This document shows, piece after piece, positions 25,093-33,051 of a stretch of DNA of 34,711 nucleotides. Under the pieces are notes generated by a model. It was not told the DNA's origin, searched no databases, and saw nothing but the letters and a program-made list of their open reading frames with translations. The stretch is from Verrucomicrobiota bacterium (GTDB lineage: Bacteria; Verrucomicrobiota; Verrucomicrobiia; Limisphaerales; UBA9464), in NCBI GenBank assembly GCA_947454705.1, contig CANGKZ010000052.1:1-34711 (forward strand), in the 5' to 3' direction. Made by a program: the position numbers and the translations under genes. Every line of letters begins with the position of its first letter. Position 1 is the first letter of the stretch.

Positions 25093-25127
25093 ACACCAGC
25101 CGTTCGCCACCGCCGGACGGCTGGTGT
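25093..25127 (+). terminator. Hairpin, possible terminator after CsbD gene
   Basis: Perfect 11-bp stem ACACCAGCCGT/ACGGCTGGTGT with a 13-base loop, followed by CGATTTC. The T-run is short, so efficiency is uncertain; it may also act in the leader of the next lipoprotein gene. Confidence 0.5.
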
Positions 25128-25227
25128 CGATTTCACCGCCCGCTGATTCCGATCCCGCCCCCGGCAGTCCTCGCCGCCGACGCGATTCGTCATCCGTCCC
25201 AGTTCGGTTCCCATTTTTTACGTCCCC

Positions 25228-25704
25228 ATGAATTCCAAATCGTCCCCCATTTCCGCTTTCGTCCTTCCCTCCGCGCTCGCCCTGGCGTTTGCGCTTTCCC
25301 TCGCGTCCGTCGGTTGCAGTAAGGAGAAGTCCACCAGCGAATCCCTCGATCAACTCAAGGCGGAAACCAAGAAGGTTGCCCAGGAGGTGGACGACTACAC
25401 CTTTGCGCACCGCGTGGAGTTCAGCGGGCGCGTGCAGTCCCAGCTTACCGCCATCAACATGGAGCTCACCGAACTCGAAGCCCGGGTCGCAAAGAACGGC
25501 GGAGAGGCCAAGACCGATGCCGAGGCCCGCATCAAACTCCTGCGCAATAAAACTTCGGACCTCGGCAAGCAGATCGATCAATTGAAGGACGCGACCGAAT
25601 CCAACTGGGACTCGGTGAAGTCCGCCACCAAGAAGGGACTCGTCGAGATTCAGGACCAGTTCAAGCAGGTTCGCCAATGGATGAGCGAAAAGATCGCCCC
25701 GTGA
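25228..25704 (+). CDS. Coiled-coil lipoprotein, paralogue B
   Basis: 158 residues. Signal peptide (about 1-30) ends in lipobox ASVGC, so Cys is probably lipidated. The mature part is charged and heptad-like; it starts SKEKSTSESLDQLKAETKKV and ends DQFKQVRQWMSEKIAP, clearly related to paralogue A at 15155-15604 over the whole mature length, with a few short indels. No named family recognised. It stands between CsbD and BON genes and ends in its own strong terminator, so it is probably a single-gene transcript of the stress island; an envelope role under stress is inferred from context. Confidence 0.87.
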   Translation: MNSKSSPISAFVLPSALALAFALSLASVGCSKEKSTSESLDQLKAETKKVAQEVDDYTFAHRVEFSGRVQSQLTAINMELTELEARVAKNGGEAKTDAEARIKLLRNKTSDLGKQIDQLKDATESNWDSVKSATKKGLVEIQDQFKQVRQWMSEKIAP

Positions 25705-25766
25705 TCCGGCGTCCACGTTGCCCTGGTTCCGAAGCTGCTTAACGAATCGTCGGAGCCGCGAAGTCG

Positions 25767-25795
25767 CCAGCCCCGGAATGCCATTCCGGGGCTGG
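25767..25795 (+). terminator. Strong intrinsic terminator after lipoprotein B
   Basis: Perfect 13-bp stem CCAGCCCCGGAAT/ATTCCGGGGCTGG with a three-base GCC loop, followed by TTTGCGTTT. Confidence 0.8.
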
Positions 25796-25830
25796 TTTGC
25801 GTTTCGGCCCCTGGGGTTGCGCTTGGGTTC

Positions 25831-25844
25831 GGGTTACACCCCAT
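25831..25844 (+). promoter_or_regulatory. CACCCCAT box facing the BON gene
   Basis: Reads GGGTTACACCCCAT, a perfect GGGT-N3-ACCC dyad, followed by GGAG. 80 bases before the BON-gene start and just past the preceding terminator, where a promoter is expected. Confidence 0.55.
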
Positions 25845-25923
25845 GGAGAACGCGATACGCCCCAACTAAGGTTCTCATGGCGTCCAACGGACTTCCTCCA
25901 GCGGCCGCCTCATTCCCTGTCCC

Positions 25924-26703
25924 ATGAAACTTCTCTCGAATTCCCGTCTTTTTCTAAATCCCGTCCTCACCACCGTGCTGCTTCTCTCGGCCACCGGAGG
26001 CGTGGTTCGCGCTTCGGAAACCGATGACCGCATCGAGTCCGCAGCCTCGAAATCCTACGTGTTCAAGACCTACCTCAAGAACGATTCCATCAAGACCCGT
26101 TCCAAGGACGGCAAGGTGGTTCTCACAGGCACCGTCTCCGAGTCCTCCCACAAAACCCTGGCCGAAAACACCGTGGAAAAACTCCCAGGCGTCAAAAGCG
26201 TCGACAATCAACTGACCCTCAAGGGCGATCTTCCCGAGGAACACTCCGATTCCTGGATCGCACTCAAGGTGAAGACCGTCCTGCTCTTCCACCGGAACGT
26301 CAGTACCTCGAAGACCGAGGTCGATGTGAAGGATGGCGTGGTGACCCTTCGCGGCACCGCGCTGAACACTGCTCAGCGCGAGCTCACCGGCGAATACGCC
26401 AAGGACGTGGACCACGTGAAGGAAGTGAAAAACGAAATGACCATCGCCGAGAAGCCGGTCAAGACCGACGAGACCTTCAGCGACAAGGTTGACGACGCCT
26501 CCATCACCGCCCAGGTGAAGCTCACCCTGATGTCCCATCGCTCCACCAGTGCCCTCAAGACCGGGGTCGAGACCGTGGACGGCAGCGTCACCCTCACCGG
26601 CGAAGCCAAGAATTCGGCCGAGAAATCCCTCGTTACGAAACTCGTCTCCGACGTCCCGGGCGTCGTGTACGTGAACAACCGGATGACCGTCGCCGTGGAA
26701 TAA
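25924..26703 (+). CDS. Periplasmic triple-BON-domain protein
   Basis: 259 residues with a signal peptide (about 1-30, ...GGVVRA). Three BON domains follow at about 34-98, 108-175 and 190-257, each with the pattern DGxVxLxGTV...A...V..LPGVxxVxNxL: SKDGKVVLTGTVSESSHKTL, VKDGVVTLRGTALNTAQREL, VDGSVTLTGEAKNSAEKSLV. BON domains bind lipid surfaces; OsmY of E. coli, with two, is a periplasmic osmotic-stress chaperone. This is probably an OsmY-like envelope protein with an extra repeat. A candidate box lies 80 bases upstream and a terminator follows, so it is a single-gene unit. Confidence 0.92.
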   Translation: MKLLSNSRLFLNPVLTTVLLLSATGGVVRASETDDRIESAASKSYVFKTYLKNDSIKTRSKDGKVVLTGTVSESSHKTLAENTVEKLPGVKSVDNQLTLKGDLPEEHSDSWIALKVKTVLLFHRNVSTSKTEVDVKDGVVTLRGTALNTAQRELTGEYAKDVDHVKEVKNEMTIAEKPVKTDETFSDKVDDASITAQVKLTLMSHRSTSALKTGVETVDGSVTLTGEAKNSAEKSLVTKLVSDVPGVVYVNNRMTVAVE

Positions 26704-26731
26704 CCACCCTCTGCGTTTTGGGAATCCGCAC

Positions 26732-26769
26732 CAACCCGGGAGCAGCCGACTCACGTCTCTCCCGGGTTG
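26732..26769 (+). terminator. Intrinsic terminator after the BON gene
   Basis: 11-bp perfect stem CAACCCGGGAG/CTCCCGGGTTG with a 16-base loop, followed by TTT. Confidence 0.75.
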
Positions 26770-26803
26770 TTTCCCGCCGCTTACCCTCTCAGCCCGTCAT
26801 CGT

Positions 26804-26953
26804 ATGCTCTACACCATCGCCGTCGTTCTTCTCATCCTGTGGATTCTGGGGCTCGTCACCAGCGCCACGATGGGCGGATTCATCCACATCCTTCTCGTAA
26901 TCGCCGTGGTCATGCTCCTCGTTCAATTCATCTCAGGGCGCAAAACCGGTTGA
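26804..26953 (+). CDS. Lmo0937/DUF5670-like small membrane protein
   Basis: 49 residues: MLYTIAVVLLILWILGLVTS then ATMGGFIHILLVIAVVMLLV and QFISGRKTG. Two transmembrane helices joined by a short turn with the GG(F)IHxLL pattern are typical of the lmo0937/DUF5670 family of tiny membrane proteins, common next to CsbD, BON and Dps genes. Function unknown. No strong Shine-Dalgarno is visible. The next gene follows 72 bases later on the same strand. Confidence 0.85.
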   Translation: MLYTIAVVLLILWILGLVTSATMGGFIHILLVIAVVMLLVQFISGRKTG

Positions 26954-27025
26954 ACTCGTTCCGGTAAGTCTGACTCCGGCTGCTTCTAGTCCCTGAATTC
27001 CTCTCTGCTAAAAGAATCCAATTTT

Positions 27026-27229
27026 ATGAACCGAATCGTTTCCGTCGCCATTCTCTTTGTGGGAGTGGCTCTCATTGTCATCGGTGTGAATGCCATGAAC
27101 TCCTTCGGCTCCGACGTGTCGCGCTTCTTCACCGGCGCCCCGACCGATCGTGCGGTGTGGATGCTTCTTGGCGGCATCGCGGCCGTGATCATCGGAGGCC
27201 TGCCGCTCCTGCGCGGCACCCGCCCGTAG
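27026..27229 (+). CDS. DUF3185-family small membrane protein
   Basis: 67 residues. Helix 1 about 3-23 (RIVSVAILFVGVALIVIGVN), a polar middle with SFGSDVSRFFTGAPTDRAVW, then helix 2 about 45-62 (MLLGGIAAVIIGGLPLLRG). The conserved middle FFTGxPTDRAxWxLxGG is the DUF3185 signature. The role is not known; the family is widespread in stress and envelope gene clusters. It is the last gene of the plus-strand arm of the stress island and is followed by composite repeats. Confidence 0.85.
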   Translation: MNRIVSVAILFVGVALIVIGVNAMNSFGSDVSRFFTGAPTDRAVWMLLGGIAAVIIGGLPLLRGTRP

Positions 27230-27313
27230 GACCGCACCTTCTCCCGGATTCGTGGCAGGAGTTCTCCTCTGCGTCTCCGCGCCTCCGCGGTGAGCCCCCG
27301 CTTGCGGTCTGCG

Positions 27314-27370
27314 ACTTCACACGAGGTCCGCGAACGAAGATGGGGCTTGGGTGGAACCAAGCCCTCCACC
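27314..27370 (+). repeat. Hairpin repeat module, copy 3 (stem GGGCTTGG/CCAAGCCC)
   Basis: Perfect 8-bp stem with GTGGAA loop; compare copy 1, where one pair is replaced on both sides. Confidence 0.85.
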
Positions 27371-27542
27371 GGGACACTACCTGGGATCTGACGTCGAGAA
27401 ACCGCAGAGACGCAGAGCCGCAGAGGAGGGAATGAATTTGGAAAGCATGAAAGCAGGACTGGGAAATTGCGTGGGAGGTAAGTTCGAAGCCTCTCATCCA
27501 GCATCCTGCATCCAGTATCTTCCCCCGCTGCATCGTTCCAAC

Positions 27543-27590
27543 GGGGTCCACAAACGAAGATGGGGCTTGGGTGGAACCCCGCCCTCCACC
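27543..27590 (+). repeat. Hairpin repeat module, copy 4 (shorter, stem with two mismatches)
   Basis: GGGCTTGG/CCCCGCCC; left side matches copy 3, right side does not, so this copy looks decayed or recombined. Confidence 0.75.
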
Positions 27591-27712
27591 GGAACGCGAT
27601 CTCCGATCTCCGATCTTCGAGATCCGATTTCCCCGCCCCGCTCCCCCTCTTCCAATTTTAAATTTCCCATTCACAATTTTTAATTCCTCTTCCCCCTTTC
27701 CCGAGGTCTCGC

Positions 27713-30343
27713 TTGATGGCCGTTGGCTTTCCAGCCACGGTTTCCGCAATGAGCCCTCGCAGCAGCCAAAGCCCTTGCACTCCATGGCGATCCCATGGCG
27801 CGGGCGCCCGGCATCTGTTCCGCCCCATTTTTGGTGCGATCGCCGCCGGATGGTGGATGGCCACGGCCTCGCTGACCGCCGCTTCTTCCGCGGCGACCGC
27901 CACGAATCACTGGGCCTACCTGCCGATCACCAAGCCCGTCCCGCCCGCGCGTGTGGATCGTTCCCACACCGACATCGACCGCTTCATCGTCGCCCCGCTC
28001 AAGGCGCGCGGGCTCTCCCTCGCCCCGCAGATTTCCCGACGCGATTGGATCCGCCGCGCCACCTTTGATCTCACCGGGCTGCCGCCCTCCTGGGACGAAG
28101 TTCAGGATTTCCTCGCGGACAAAACCCCCACCGCCCGGGAGAAGGTGATCGATCGCCTCCTGAATTCCCCGCGCTACGGCGAACGCTGGGGACGCCACTG
28201 GCTCGACCTCGCCCGCTACGCCGACACCCACGGCGGAGCCGCCATCGGGTTCACCCGGTTTCCGTTTTCCTACACCTACCGCGACTACGTCATCCGCGCC
28301 TTCAACGCCGATCTGCCCTACGACCGCTTCGTCACCGAGCAGATTGCGGCCGACCAACTCGGCCTGAAGGACCAAGATCCCGCCCTCGCCGGGCTCGGGT
28401 TCCTCACCGTCGGCATGCAGTACCGAAATCGGCACGATGTCATCGACGACCAGATCGATGTCGTCACCCGCGGCCTGATGGGCCTCACCGTGGCGTGCGC
28501 CCGTTGCCACGATCACAAGTTCGATGCCATCTCCACGCGCGACTACTACTCCCTCTACGCCGCCTTCGCCGCCAGCCACGCGCCCGAGTCGCTGCCGGTG
28601 ATCGATTCCGAAGCCGGCACCGAGGCGCGTCGCGACTATCAAAAGGAACTCGCGCGCCTCCAAACGCGGCACGACGACATGGCCTCGGAGCACAACGAGG
28701 TCATGCGCGGTCGCCTGCGCAATCAGGTGGGACTGTACCTCCGCGAGATCGCCAAGGGCGCTCCGGAACAGGACATCTCCACCGAGTTTCTGTCGTACCG
28801 CACCGACGACATCCGCCCTCTGATTCTGAATCGTTGGCGCGATTACCTGATCGCGATGCCCGACACCGATCCGGTCTTTGGCCCCTGGGTCCGGCTCGCC
28901 CGGTTGCCGGCGGAAGGATTCGAAGGCGCGTGCACGAACCTGCTGACCACGCTTCGGAAGGAAAACGGCGACCCCGCCGCCCTCAAGAACCTGCACTCGC
29001 TCGCGGCCGAAGCGCCGCGATGGAATCCACGCGTGCTGGACGCCCTCGGGAGCAAGCCGCGCAAGTCCATGGTGGATGTGGCCGATGCCTACGGGGACCT
29101 CTTCGGTTCCGTGCATCAGGCATGGTTGAAGGCCCTCATGACCGCCTCCGCCGAGGCCGCCCCCGGGGCCGAGATCATCCCCGATGAAGATCCCCGGCAG
29201 CTCGAAATCAACAGCCCGGTGGTCCGCCAACTGCGACGCCATCTCTACGGCGCGAACACGCCCACCGCGGTTCCGGATTCCATTGCCACCAGCCTGTTGA
29301 ACCGCACCGTCAACGATTCGCTCGGCGGACGTCGCGGCGCCATTCACGAGCTGCACCTCAGCGCCGCAGGATCGCCCGCACGCGCCATGGTGCTGAAGGA
29401 ATCTGACGCGCCGCCCACGTACCACGTGTTGAAGCGCGGCAATCCGCTGGCCCGGGGCGCCGCCGTGCAGCCGCAGTTTTTGAGCGCGATCAATCGTGCG
29501 GGTTCGGAACCGTTTCCGGATGGCGCACGACGGCTCGGTCTGGCCCGCGCCGTGGTTTCGCTTGAGAATCCCCTCACGCGGCGGGTGCTGGTGAACTGGG
29601 TCTGGCAGCACCATTTCGGACAAGGGCTCGTCCGCACGCCCGACGACTGGGGCACGCGCGGCAATCGCCCCACACATCCTGAATTGCTCGATTATCTCGC
29701 CGCGACCTTTGCGTCCGACGGCGACTCCATCAAACGCCTCCACCGCCGGATCATGTTGTCGGCCGTGTACGCGCAGGGAGCCGTGGAGAATGAAAAGGCC
29801 CGCAACGTGGATCCCGACAACCAGCTCTGGTGGCGCATGCCCACCCGGCGACTCGAACTGGAAGCCATGCTCGACTCCATGCTCTACGCCTCGGGGGAAC
29901 TCGATCTGACCATGGGCGGCCGGCCGTTCGATCGACAGGCCCAGCCCGGCGTGCTGCGTCGGAGCGTGTATGCGTTTGTAAACCGCGACATCGTGTCGAA
30001 CCTCTCCAGCACCTTCGATGCGGCCAATCCCAGCTCCTGCACTGCGCGTCGGCCCGACACCACCGTTCCGCAGCAGGCGCTCTTCGCCCTGAACTCGGAA
30101 TTCGTCCAGGACCGCGCCAAAGCCCTCGCCGCGCTCACCGCCAAATCCGCGGGCGCGGATCCATCCCTTCGCATCCGACAGCTTTATCAACGCGTGTTCG
30201 CCCGCGAACCCCGCGCAGCCGAGCTCGAGCGGATTCTTCGATATATCCAAGGCGCCGACCCGGCGGAATCGGCCCGGGAAATTGCCTGGCAGCAGGTCGC
30301 GCACTCGCTCCTCGCGGCCAACGAATTCTCCTTCCTGGACTGA
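27713..30343 (+). CDS. PSD1 family protein (PSCyt2-PSD1), without N-terminal cytochrome domain
   Basis: Up to 876 residues; a start at ATG 27716 or 27749 is equally possible. The leader is long with a hydrophobic segment (about 39-60, FRPIFGAIAAGWWMATASLT), probably an export signal. PSCyt2/DUF1549 begins at ATNHWAYLPI (about 62) and includes SPRYGERWGRHWLDLARYAD and CARCHDHKFD at about 262-271. PSD1/DUF1553 spans about 605-860 (NPLTRRVLVNWVWQHHFGQG; ends SLLAANEFSFLD). Unlike the first PSD1 protein it lacks the CxxCH PSCyt1 and LamG domains. Exported protein of unknown reaction. It is followed after 13 bases by its DUF1501 partner, so they form an operon. Confidence 0.92.
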   Translation: MMAVGFPATVSAMSPRSSQSPCTPWRSHGAGARHLFRPIFGAIAAGWWMATASLTAASSAATATNHWAYLPITKPVPPARVDRSHTDIDRFIVAPLKARGLSLAPQISRRDWIRRATFDLTGLPPSWDEVQDFLADKTPTAREKVIDRLLNSPRYGERWGRHWLDLARYADTHGGAAIGFTRFPFSYTYRDYVIRAFNADLPYDRFVTEQIAADQLGLKDQDPALAGLGFLTVGMQYRNRHDVIDDQIDVVTRGLMGLTVACARCHDHKFDAISTRDYYSLYAAFAASHAPESLPVIDSEAGTEARRDYQKELARLQTRHDDMASEHNEVMRGRLRNQVGLYLREIAKGAPEQDISTEFLSYRTDDIRPLILNRWRDYLIAMPDTDPVFGPWVRLARLPAEGFEGACTNLLTTLRKENGDPAALKNLHSLAAEAPRWNPRVLDALGSKPRKSMVDVADAYGDLFGSVHQAWLKALMTASAEAAPGAEIIPDEDPRQLEINSPVVRQLRRHLYGANTPTAVPDSIATSLLNRTVNDSLGGRRGAIHELHLSAAGSPARAMVLKESDAPPTYHVLKRGNPLARGAAVQPQFLSAINRAGSEPFPDGARRLGLARAVVSLENPLTRRVLVNWVWQHHFGQGLVRTPDDWGTRGNRPTHPELLDYLAATFASDGDSIKRLHRRIMLSAVYAQGAVENEKARNVDPDNQLWWRMPTRRLELEAMLDSMLYASGELDLTMGGRPFDRQAQPGVLRRSVYAFVNRDIVSNLSSTFDAANPSSCTARRPDTTVPQQALFALNSEFVQDRAKALAALTAKSAGADPSLRIRQLYQRVFAREPRAAELERILRYIQGADPAESAREIAWQQVAHSLLAANEFSFLD

Positions 30344-30356
30344 ACTGGACTCCCCC

Positions 30357-31754
30357 ATGAACACCCCGCTTCCCAACTCGCGGCGTCAATTCCTCAAGCG
30401 ATGCGGCATGGGCTTCGGCTCGCTCGCGCTTGCGGATCTGGTCAGTCAGCGCGCCTTCGCCGGCGAAGTGCCCCTCTCGCCGCACTTCCCACCCACGGCC
30501 AAGCGCGTCATCCACGTGTTCCTCAACGGCGGCATGTCGCAGGTGGACACCTTCGACCCCAAGCCCGAGCTGACACGCCGCGCGGGGCAGATGCTGCCCT
30601 ACGAGAATTTGCAGACCGAACGAAAGACCGGCGTGGCCCTTCCGTCGCCGTTCACCTTCCGTCGGCACGGCCAGAGCGGCATCCCGATCAGCGACCTGTT
30701 TCCGCACTTGTCGCGCTGCGCCGATGATCTGGCTGTGATCCGGTCGATGCACGTCGAGCTGCCCAGCCATGAGCTGTCGTTGATGCTCATGAACACCGGC
30801 GATCAACGCCTGGTACGTCCCAGTTTTGGTTCCTGGCTCACCTGGGGCATGGGCTCTGAAAATCAGAACCTGCCCGCCTTTGTTGCCCTCTGTCCGGGCG
30901 GCATGCCCGTGGGCGGCGCGGCCAACTGGCGTTCCGCATTCCTGCCGGGTTCGTTTCAAGGAACCCACATCGACACCTCGCAGGCGGATCCCCGGAAGCT
31001 CATCGACCACATTCGCAACGCACGACTCGGCCCGCAGGATCAGCGGCGTCAATTCGACCTGCTGCGCGAGTTGAACGCCGAGCACCTGGCATCGCGCCCG
31101 GGCGAAGCGGCATTGGAATCCCGGATCAAATCCTTCGAGCTCGCCTATCGCATGCAAATGGAAGCGACCGACGCCTTTGACGTCGATCAGGAGCCGGAAC
31201 ACATCCGGAAGGCCTACGGGGAAGGCCCGCAAAATCGGCAATTGTTGATCGCGCGTCGGCTCGTGGAACGCGGCGTCCGGTTCGTCCAAACGTGGCATGG
31301 CAACATGCAGCCCTGGGACAGCCACTCCAACATCCGCGAGGAACACCGCAAGGTCGCCAACGAATGTGATCAAGGATTGGGTGCGTTGATCACTGATCTG
31401 AAGCAACGCGGGATGCTCGACAGCACGCTCATCCTTTGCAGCGGCGAATTCGGTCGCACGCCCTCTGTGGAAATGAGCCAGAACGGAGCGGGTGCGGCAC
31501 AGGGGCGCGACCACAACCACTGGGGATTCTCACTGTGGATGGCCGGCGGCGGGATCAAGGGCGGGACGATTTACGGTGCGACCGACGACTTCGGATTCCG
31601 CGCCGTGGAGAATCCGGTGTCGGTCCATGATCTCCACGCCACCATGCTGCAACTGCTCGGGTTCGATCACGAGCGCCTGACCTTCCGTCATGCCGGCCGC
31701 GATTTCCGTCTCACCGACGTCTACGGCAAAGTCGTCCGCGAAGTCATCGCTTAG
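30357..31754 (+). CDS. DUF1501 protein, Tat-exported
   Basis: 465 residues from ATG 30357. Twin-arginine signal NSRRQFLKRCGMGFGSLALA (7-26), then DUF1501: KRVIHVFLNGGMSQVDTFDP, FRRHGQSGIPISDLFPHLSR, GMGSENQNLPAFVAL, CSGEFGRTPS, GRDHNHWGFSLWMAGGGIKG and VHDLHATMLQLLGFDHERLT. It resembles the other DUF1501 protein (3971-5389) along its whole length and is the second gene of a PSD1-DUF1501 operon. A start further upstream would overlap the PSD1 gene and lacks the Tat context, so it is rejected. Enzymatic role unproven. Confidence 0.94.
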   Translation: MNTPLPNSRRQFLKRCGMGFGSLALADLVSQRAFAGEVPLSPHFPPTAKRVIHVFLNGGMSQVDTFDPKPELTRRAGQMLPYENLQTERKTGVALPSPFTFRRHGQSGIPISDLFPHLSRCADDLAVIRSMHVELPSHELSLMLMNTGDQRLVRPSFGSWLTWGMGSENQNLPAFVALCPGGMPVGGAANWRSAFLPGSFQGTHIDTSQADPRKLIDHIRNARLGPQDQRRQFDLLRELNAEHLASRPGEAALESRIKSFELAYRMQMEATDAFDVDQEPEHIRKAYGEGPQNRQLLIARRLVERGVRFVQTWHGNMQPWDSHSNIREEHRKVANECDQGLGALITDLKQRGMLDSTLILCSGEFGRTPSVEMSQNGAGAAQGRDHNHWGFSLWMAGGGIKGGTIYGATDDFGFRAVENPVSVHDLHATMLQLLGFDHERLTFRHAGRDFRLTDVYGKVVREVIA

Positions 31755-31838
31755 CCTGGGGCTGCCTGCTCGCAATCACTCGGAAAGATTAAATTTGGAA
31801 AGCAGGAAAGCAGGAGGAGAACTCGCAGAGCGCGCCAC

Positions 31839-31895
31839 GGTGGAGGGCTTGGTTCCACCCAAGCCCCATCTTCGTCTGCGGACCCCGCGTGAAGT
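31839..31895 (-). repeat. Hairpin repeat module, copy 5
   Basis: Minus orientation. Perfect stem GGGCTTGG/CCAAGCCC, loop TTCCAC. Confidence 0.85.
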
Positions 31896-32176
31896 TGCAG
31901 ACCGCCAGCCAAACCTCCCCGCGGAGGCGCAGAGACGCAGAGGGGAAATCGCAGATCGCAGATCGGAGATGGAAGATCGGGCGGGAATGCGGACGATGCT
32001 GGATGGGCGCTTCGTTTTGCCGTTTTCCTTCTACCTTTAAACTTGGCCGTGGCCTCGGCCTCGGCCTTTGGAGCGCGGTGGCAGAGCGCAGCGTCGACAC
32101 CGCTTTCGAGCCCGTGTGTCGTGCAACACCGACCGGCAACCCCAATAAATCGGCGGATAACCATTAACGCGCGGTT

Positions 32177-32203
32177 GATCCGCCTCGTCCCCTCGGCGGC
32201 TAC
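32177..32203. repeat. 27-base exact repeat, copy 2
   Basis: Identical to 16088-16114. Found in the 3' region of the second DUF1501 gene. Confidence 0.85.
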
Positions 32204-32239
32204 AGGAATCCAAATTCGCAGATCGAAGATCGCATCACC

Positions 32240-32295
32240 GTGGAGGGCTTGGTTCCACCCAAGTCCCATCTTCGTCTGCGGACCCCGCGTGAAGT
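32240..32295 (-). repeat. Hairpin repeat module, copy 6
   Basis: Minus orientation; one stem pair is G-T wobble (GGGCTTGG/CCAAGTCC), otherwise as copy 5. Confidence 0.85.
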
Positions 32296-32429
32296 TGCTG
32301 TCCGCAAACCAAACCTCACCGCGGAGGCTCAGAGGAGAAATCGAAGATCGCAGATCGGAGATGGAAGATCGGTGGGAATGCGGAAAATGCTGGATGCTGG
32401 ATGCGGTGTCCCAATTTCCCTTTTTTCCT

Positions 32430-33008
32430 TTAGCTTTGTTTCCAGTCGGTGGATCGAAATCTCGCCAACTCGGGCTCCGAGACATGAGCAGCCGCAAGGT
32501 CACTCATTATTTCGGTCTTCAGCTTAGTCGCAGAAGTGCGAAATGCATCAAAGTGGGTCTCCACCTCGGAAACACTCCGAGCATCAATGATTTTATTCCG
32601 CGCCACAAACGCTAACTCCGCAAGTTGACCAACCTTTTCAGCTGTATCACTTTTTCCAATCATCCATAGCGTTGTCGTTAAATCAGTGAACAATGATACC
32701 CCATCAGTGCTTCTCGGATCCAACTTCTTATCCAGATCCCGCTCCTCAGATTCAGTCAACGACCCTTTCAAGTGTACCGTTGAGGTGTGTATTGCAAGTG
32801 TCCGCATCAGATTAACCTCCTCCGTCTGATACGCTACGAACATTTTACAAGCTTCTTCAATCATCCGAAGCCTCCGCCCTCGACGGTCAATCAAGACTTC
32901 TTTGCCAAACGATAGATACTGCGTGAAAATCGACACACCTCCACCAATTGTGGCTCCCAAACCAATCTTGATGAGCGAATCCGCTACGTCGACCCAGGTA
33001 CTCGCCAT
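32430..33008 (-). CDS. Membrane-anchored hypothetical protein, acquired pair member B
   Basis: 192 residues from ATG 33008, which has AAGGAG six bases upstream, much better than the GTG at 33029. One N-terminal transmembrane helix (about 8-32, VADSLIKIGLGATIGGGVSI), a basic stop-transfer DRRGRRLR, then a helical, soluble domain of about 155 residues (LTTTLWMIGKSDTAEKVGQL; ELAFVARNKI). I recognise no family. Base composition is clearly AT-richer than the rest of the window and the ribosome-binding site is canonical, unlike most neighbours, both suggesting transfer. It is the second gene after the coiled-coil protein (43 bases between stop and this ATG). Confidence 0.8.
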   Translation of the reverse strand: MASTWVDVADSLIKIGLGATIGGGVSIFTQYLSFGKEVLIDRRGRRLRMIEEACKMFVAYQTEEVNLMRTLAIHTSTVHLKGSLTESEERDLDKKLDPRSTDGVSLFTDLTTTLWMIGKSDTAEKVGQLAELAFVARNKIIDARSVSEVETHFDAFRTSATKLKTEIMSDLAAAHVSEPELARFRSTDWKQS

Positions 33009-33051
33009 AATGAACTCCTTTTTCGCCACCTCCGCATTCAGAACGCAGCCG

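Larger units (their letters stand above)
27240..27660. repeat. Composite intergenic repeat, cluster 3
   Basis: No gene is seen between the DUF3185 gene and the PSD1 gene. The gap is made of the same modules as 8992-9366, rearranged: CTGCGTCTCCGCGCC (27271), hairpin module copies at 27314-27370 and 27543-27590, ACCGCAGAGACGCAGAG (27401), AATTTGGAAAGCATGAAAGC (27435, also near 31794), CATCCAGCATCC (27496) and GATCTCCGATC runs. The TTTGGAGTG palindrome is absent here. Confidence 0.85.
31785..32410. repeat. Composite intergenic repeat, cluster 4
   Basis: No gene is supported between the DUF1501 gene and the AT-richer genes. Contents: AATTTGGAAAGCAGGAAAGC (31794), hairpin modules at 31839-31895 and 32240-32295 (minus orientation), CGGAGGCGCAGAGACGCAGAG-type module (31922), GGAGATGGAAGATCGG runs (31964, 32357), GGCCTC x3 (about 32049-32068), a single TTTGGAGCGCGGTGG arm (32067) and the 27-base repeat at 32177-32203. 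It looks like two successive insertions of the same mosaic unit. Confidence 0.85.

Noticed and set aside
27680-30376. 898-codon open frame antisense to the second PSD1 gene
   Set aside because: A shadow of GC-rich coding DNA; the sense frame carries DUF1549/DUF1553 motifs.
5427-32295. CRISPR array
   Set aside because: The repeats are dispersed palindromic modules, not regularly spaced direct repeats with unique spacers, and no cas gene is seen.
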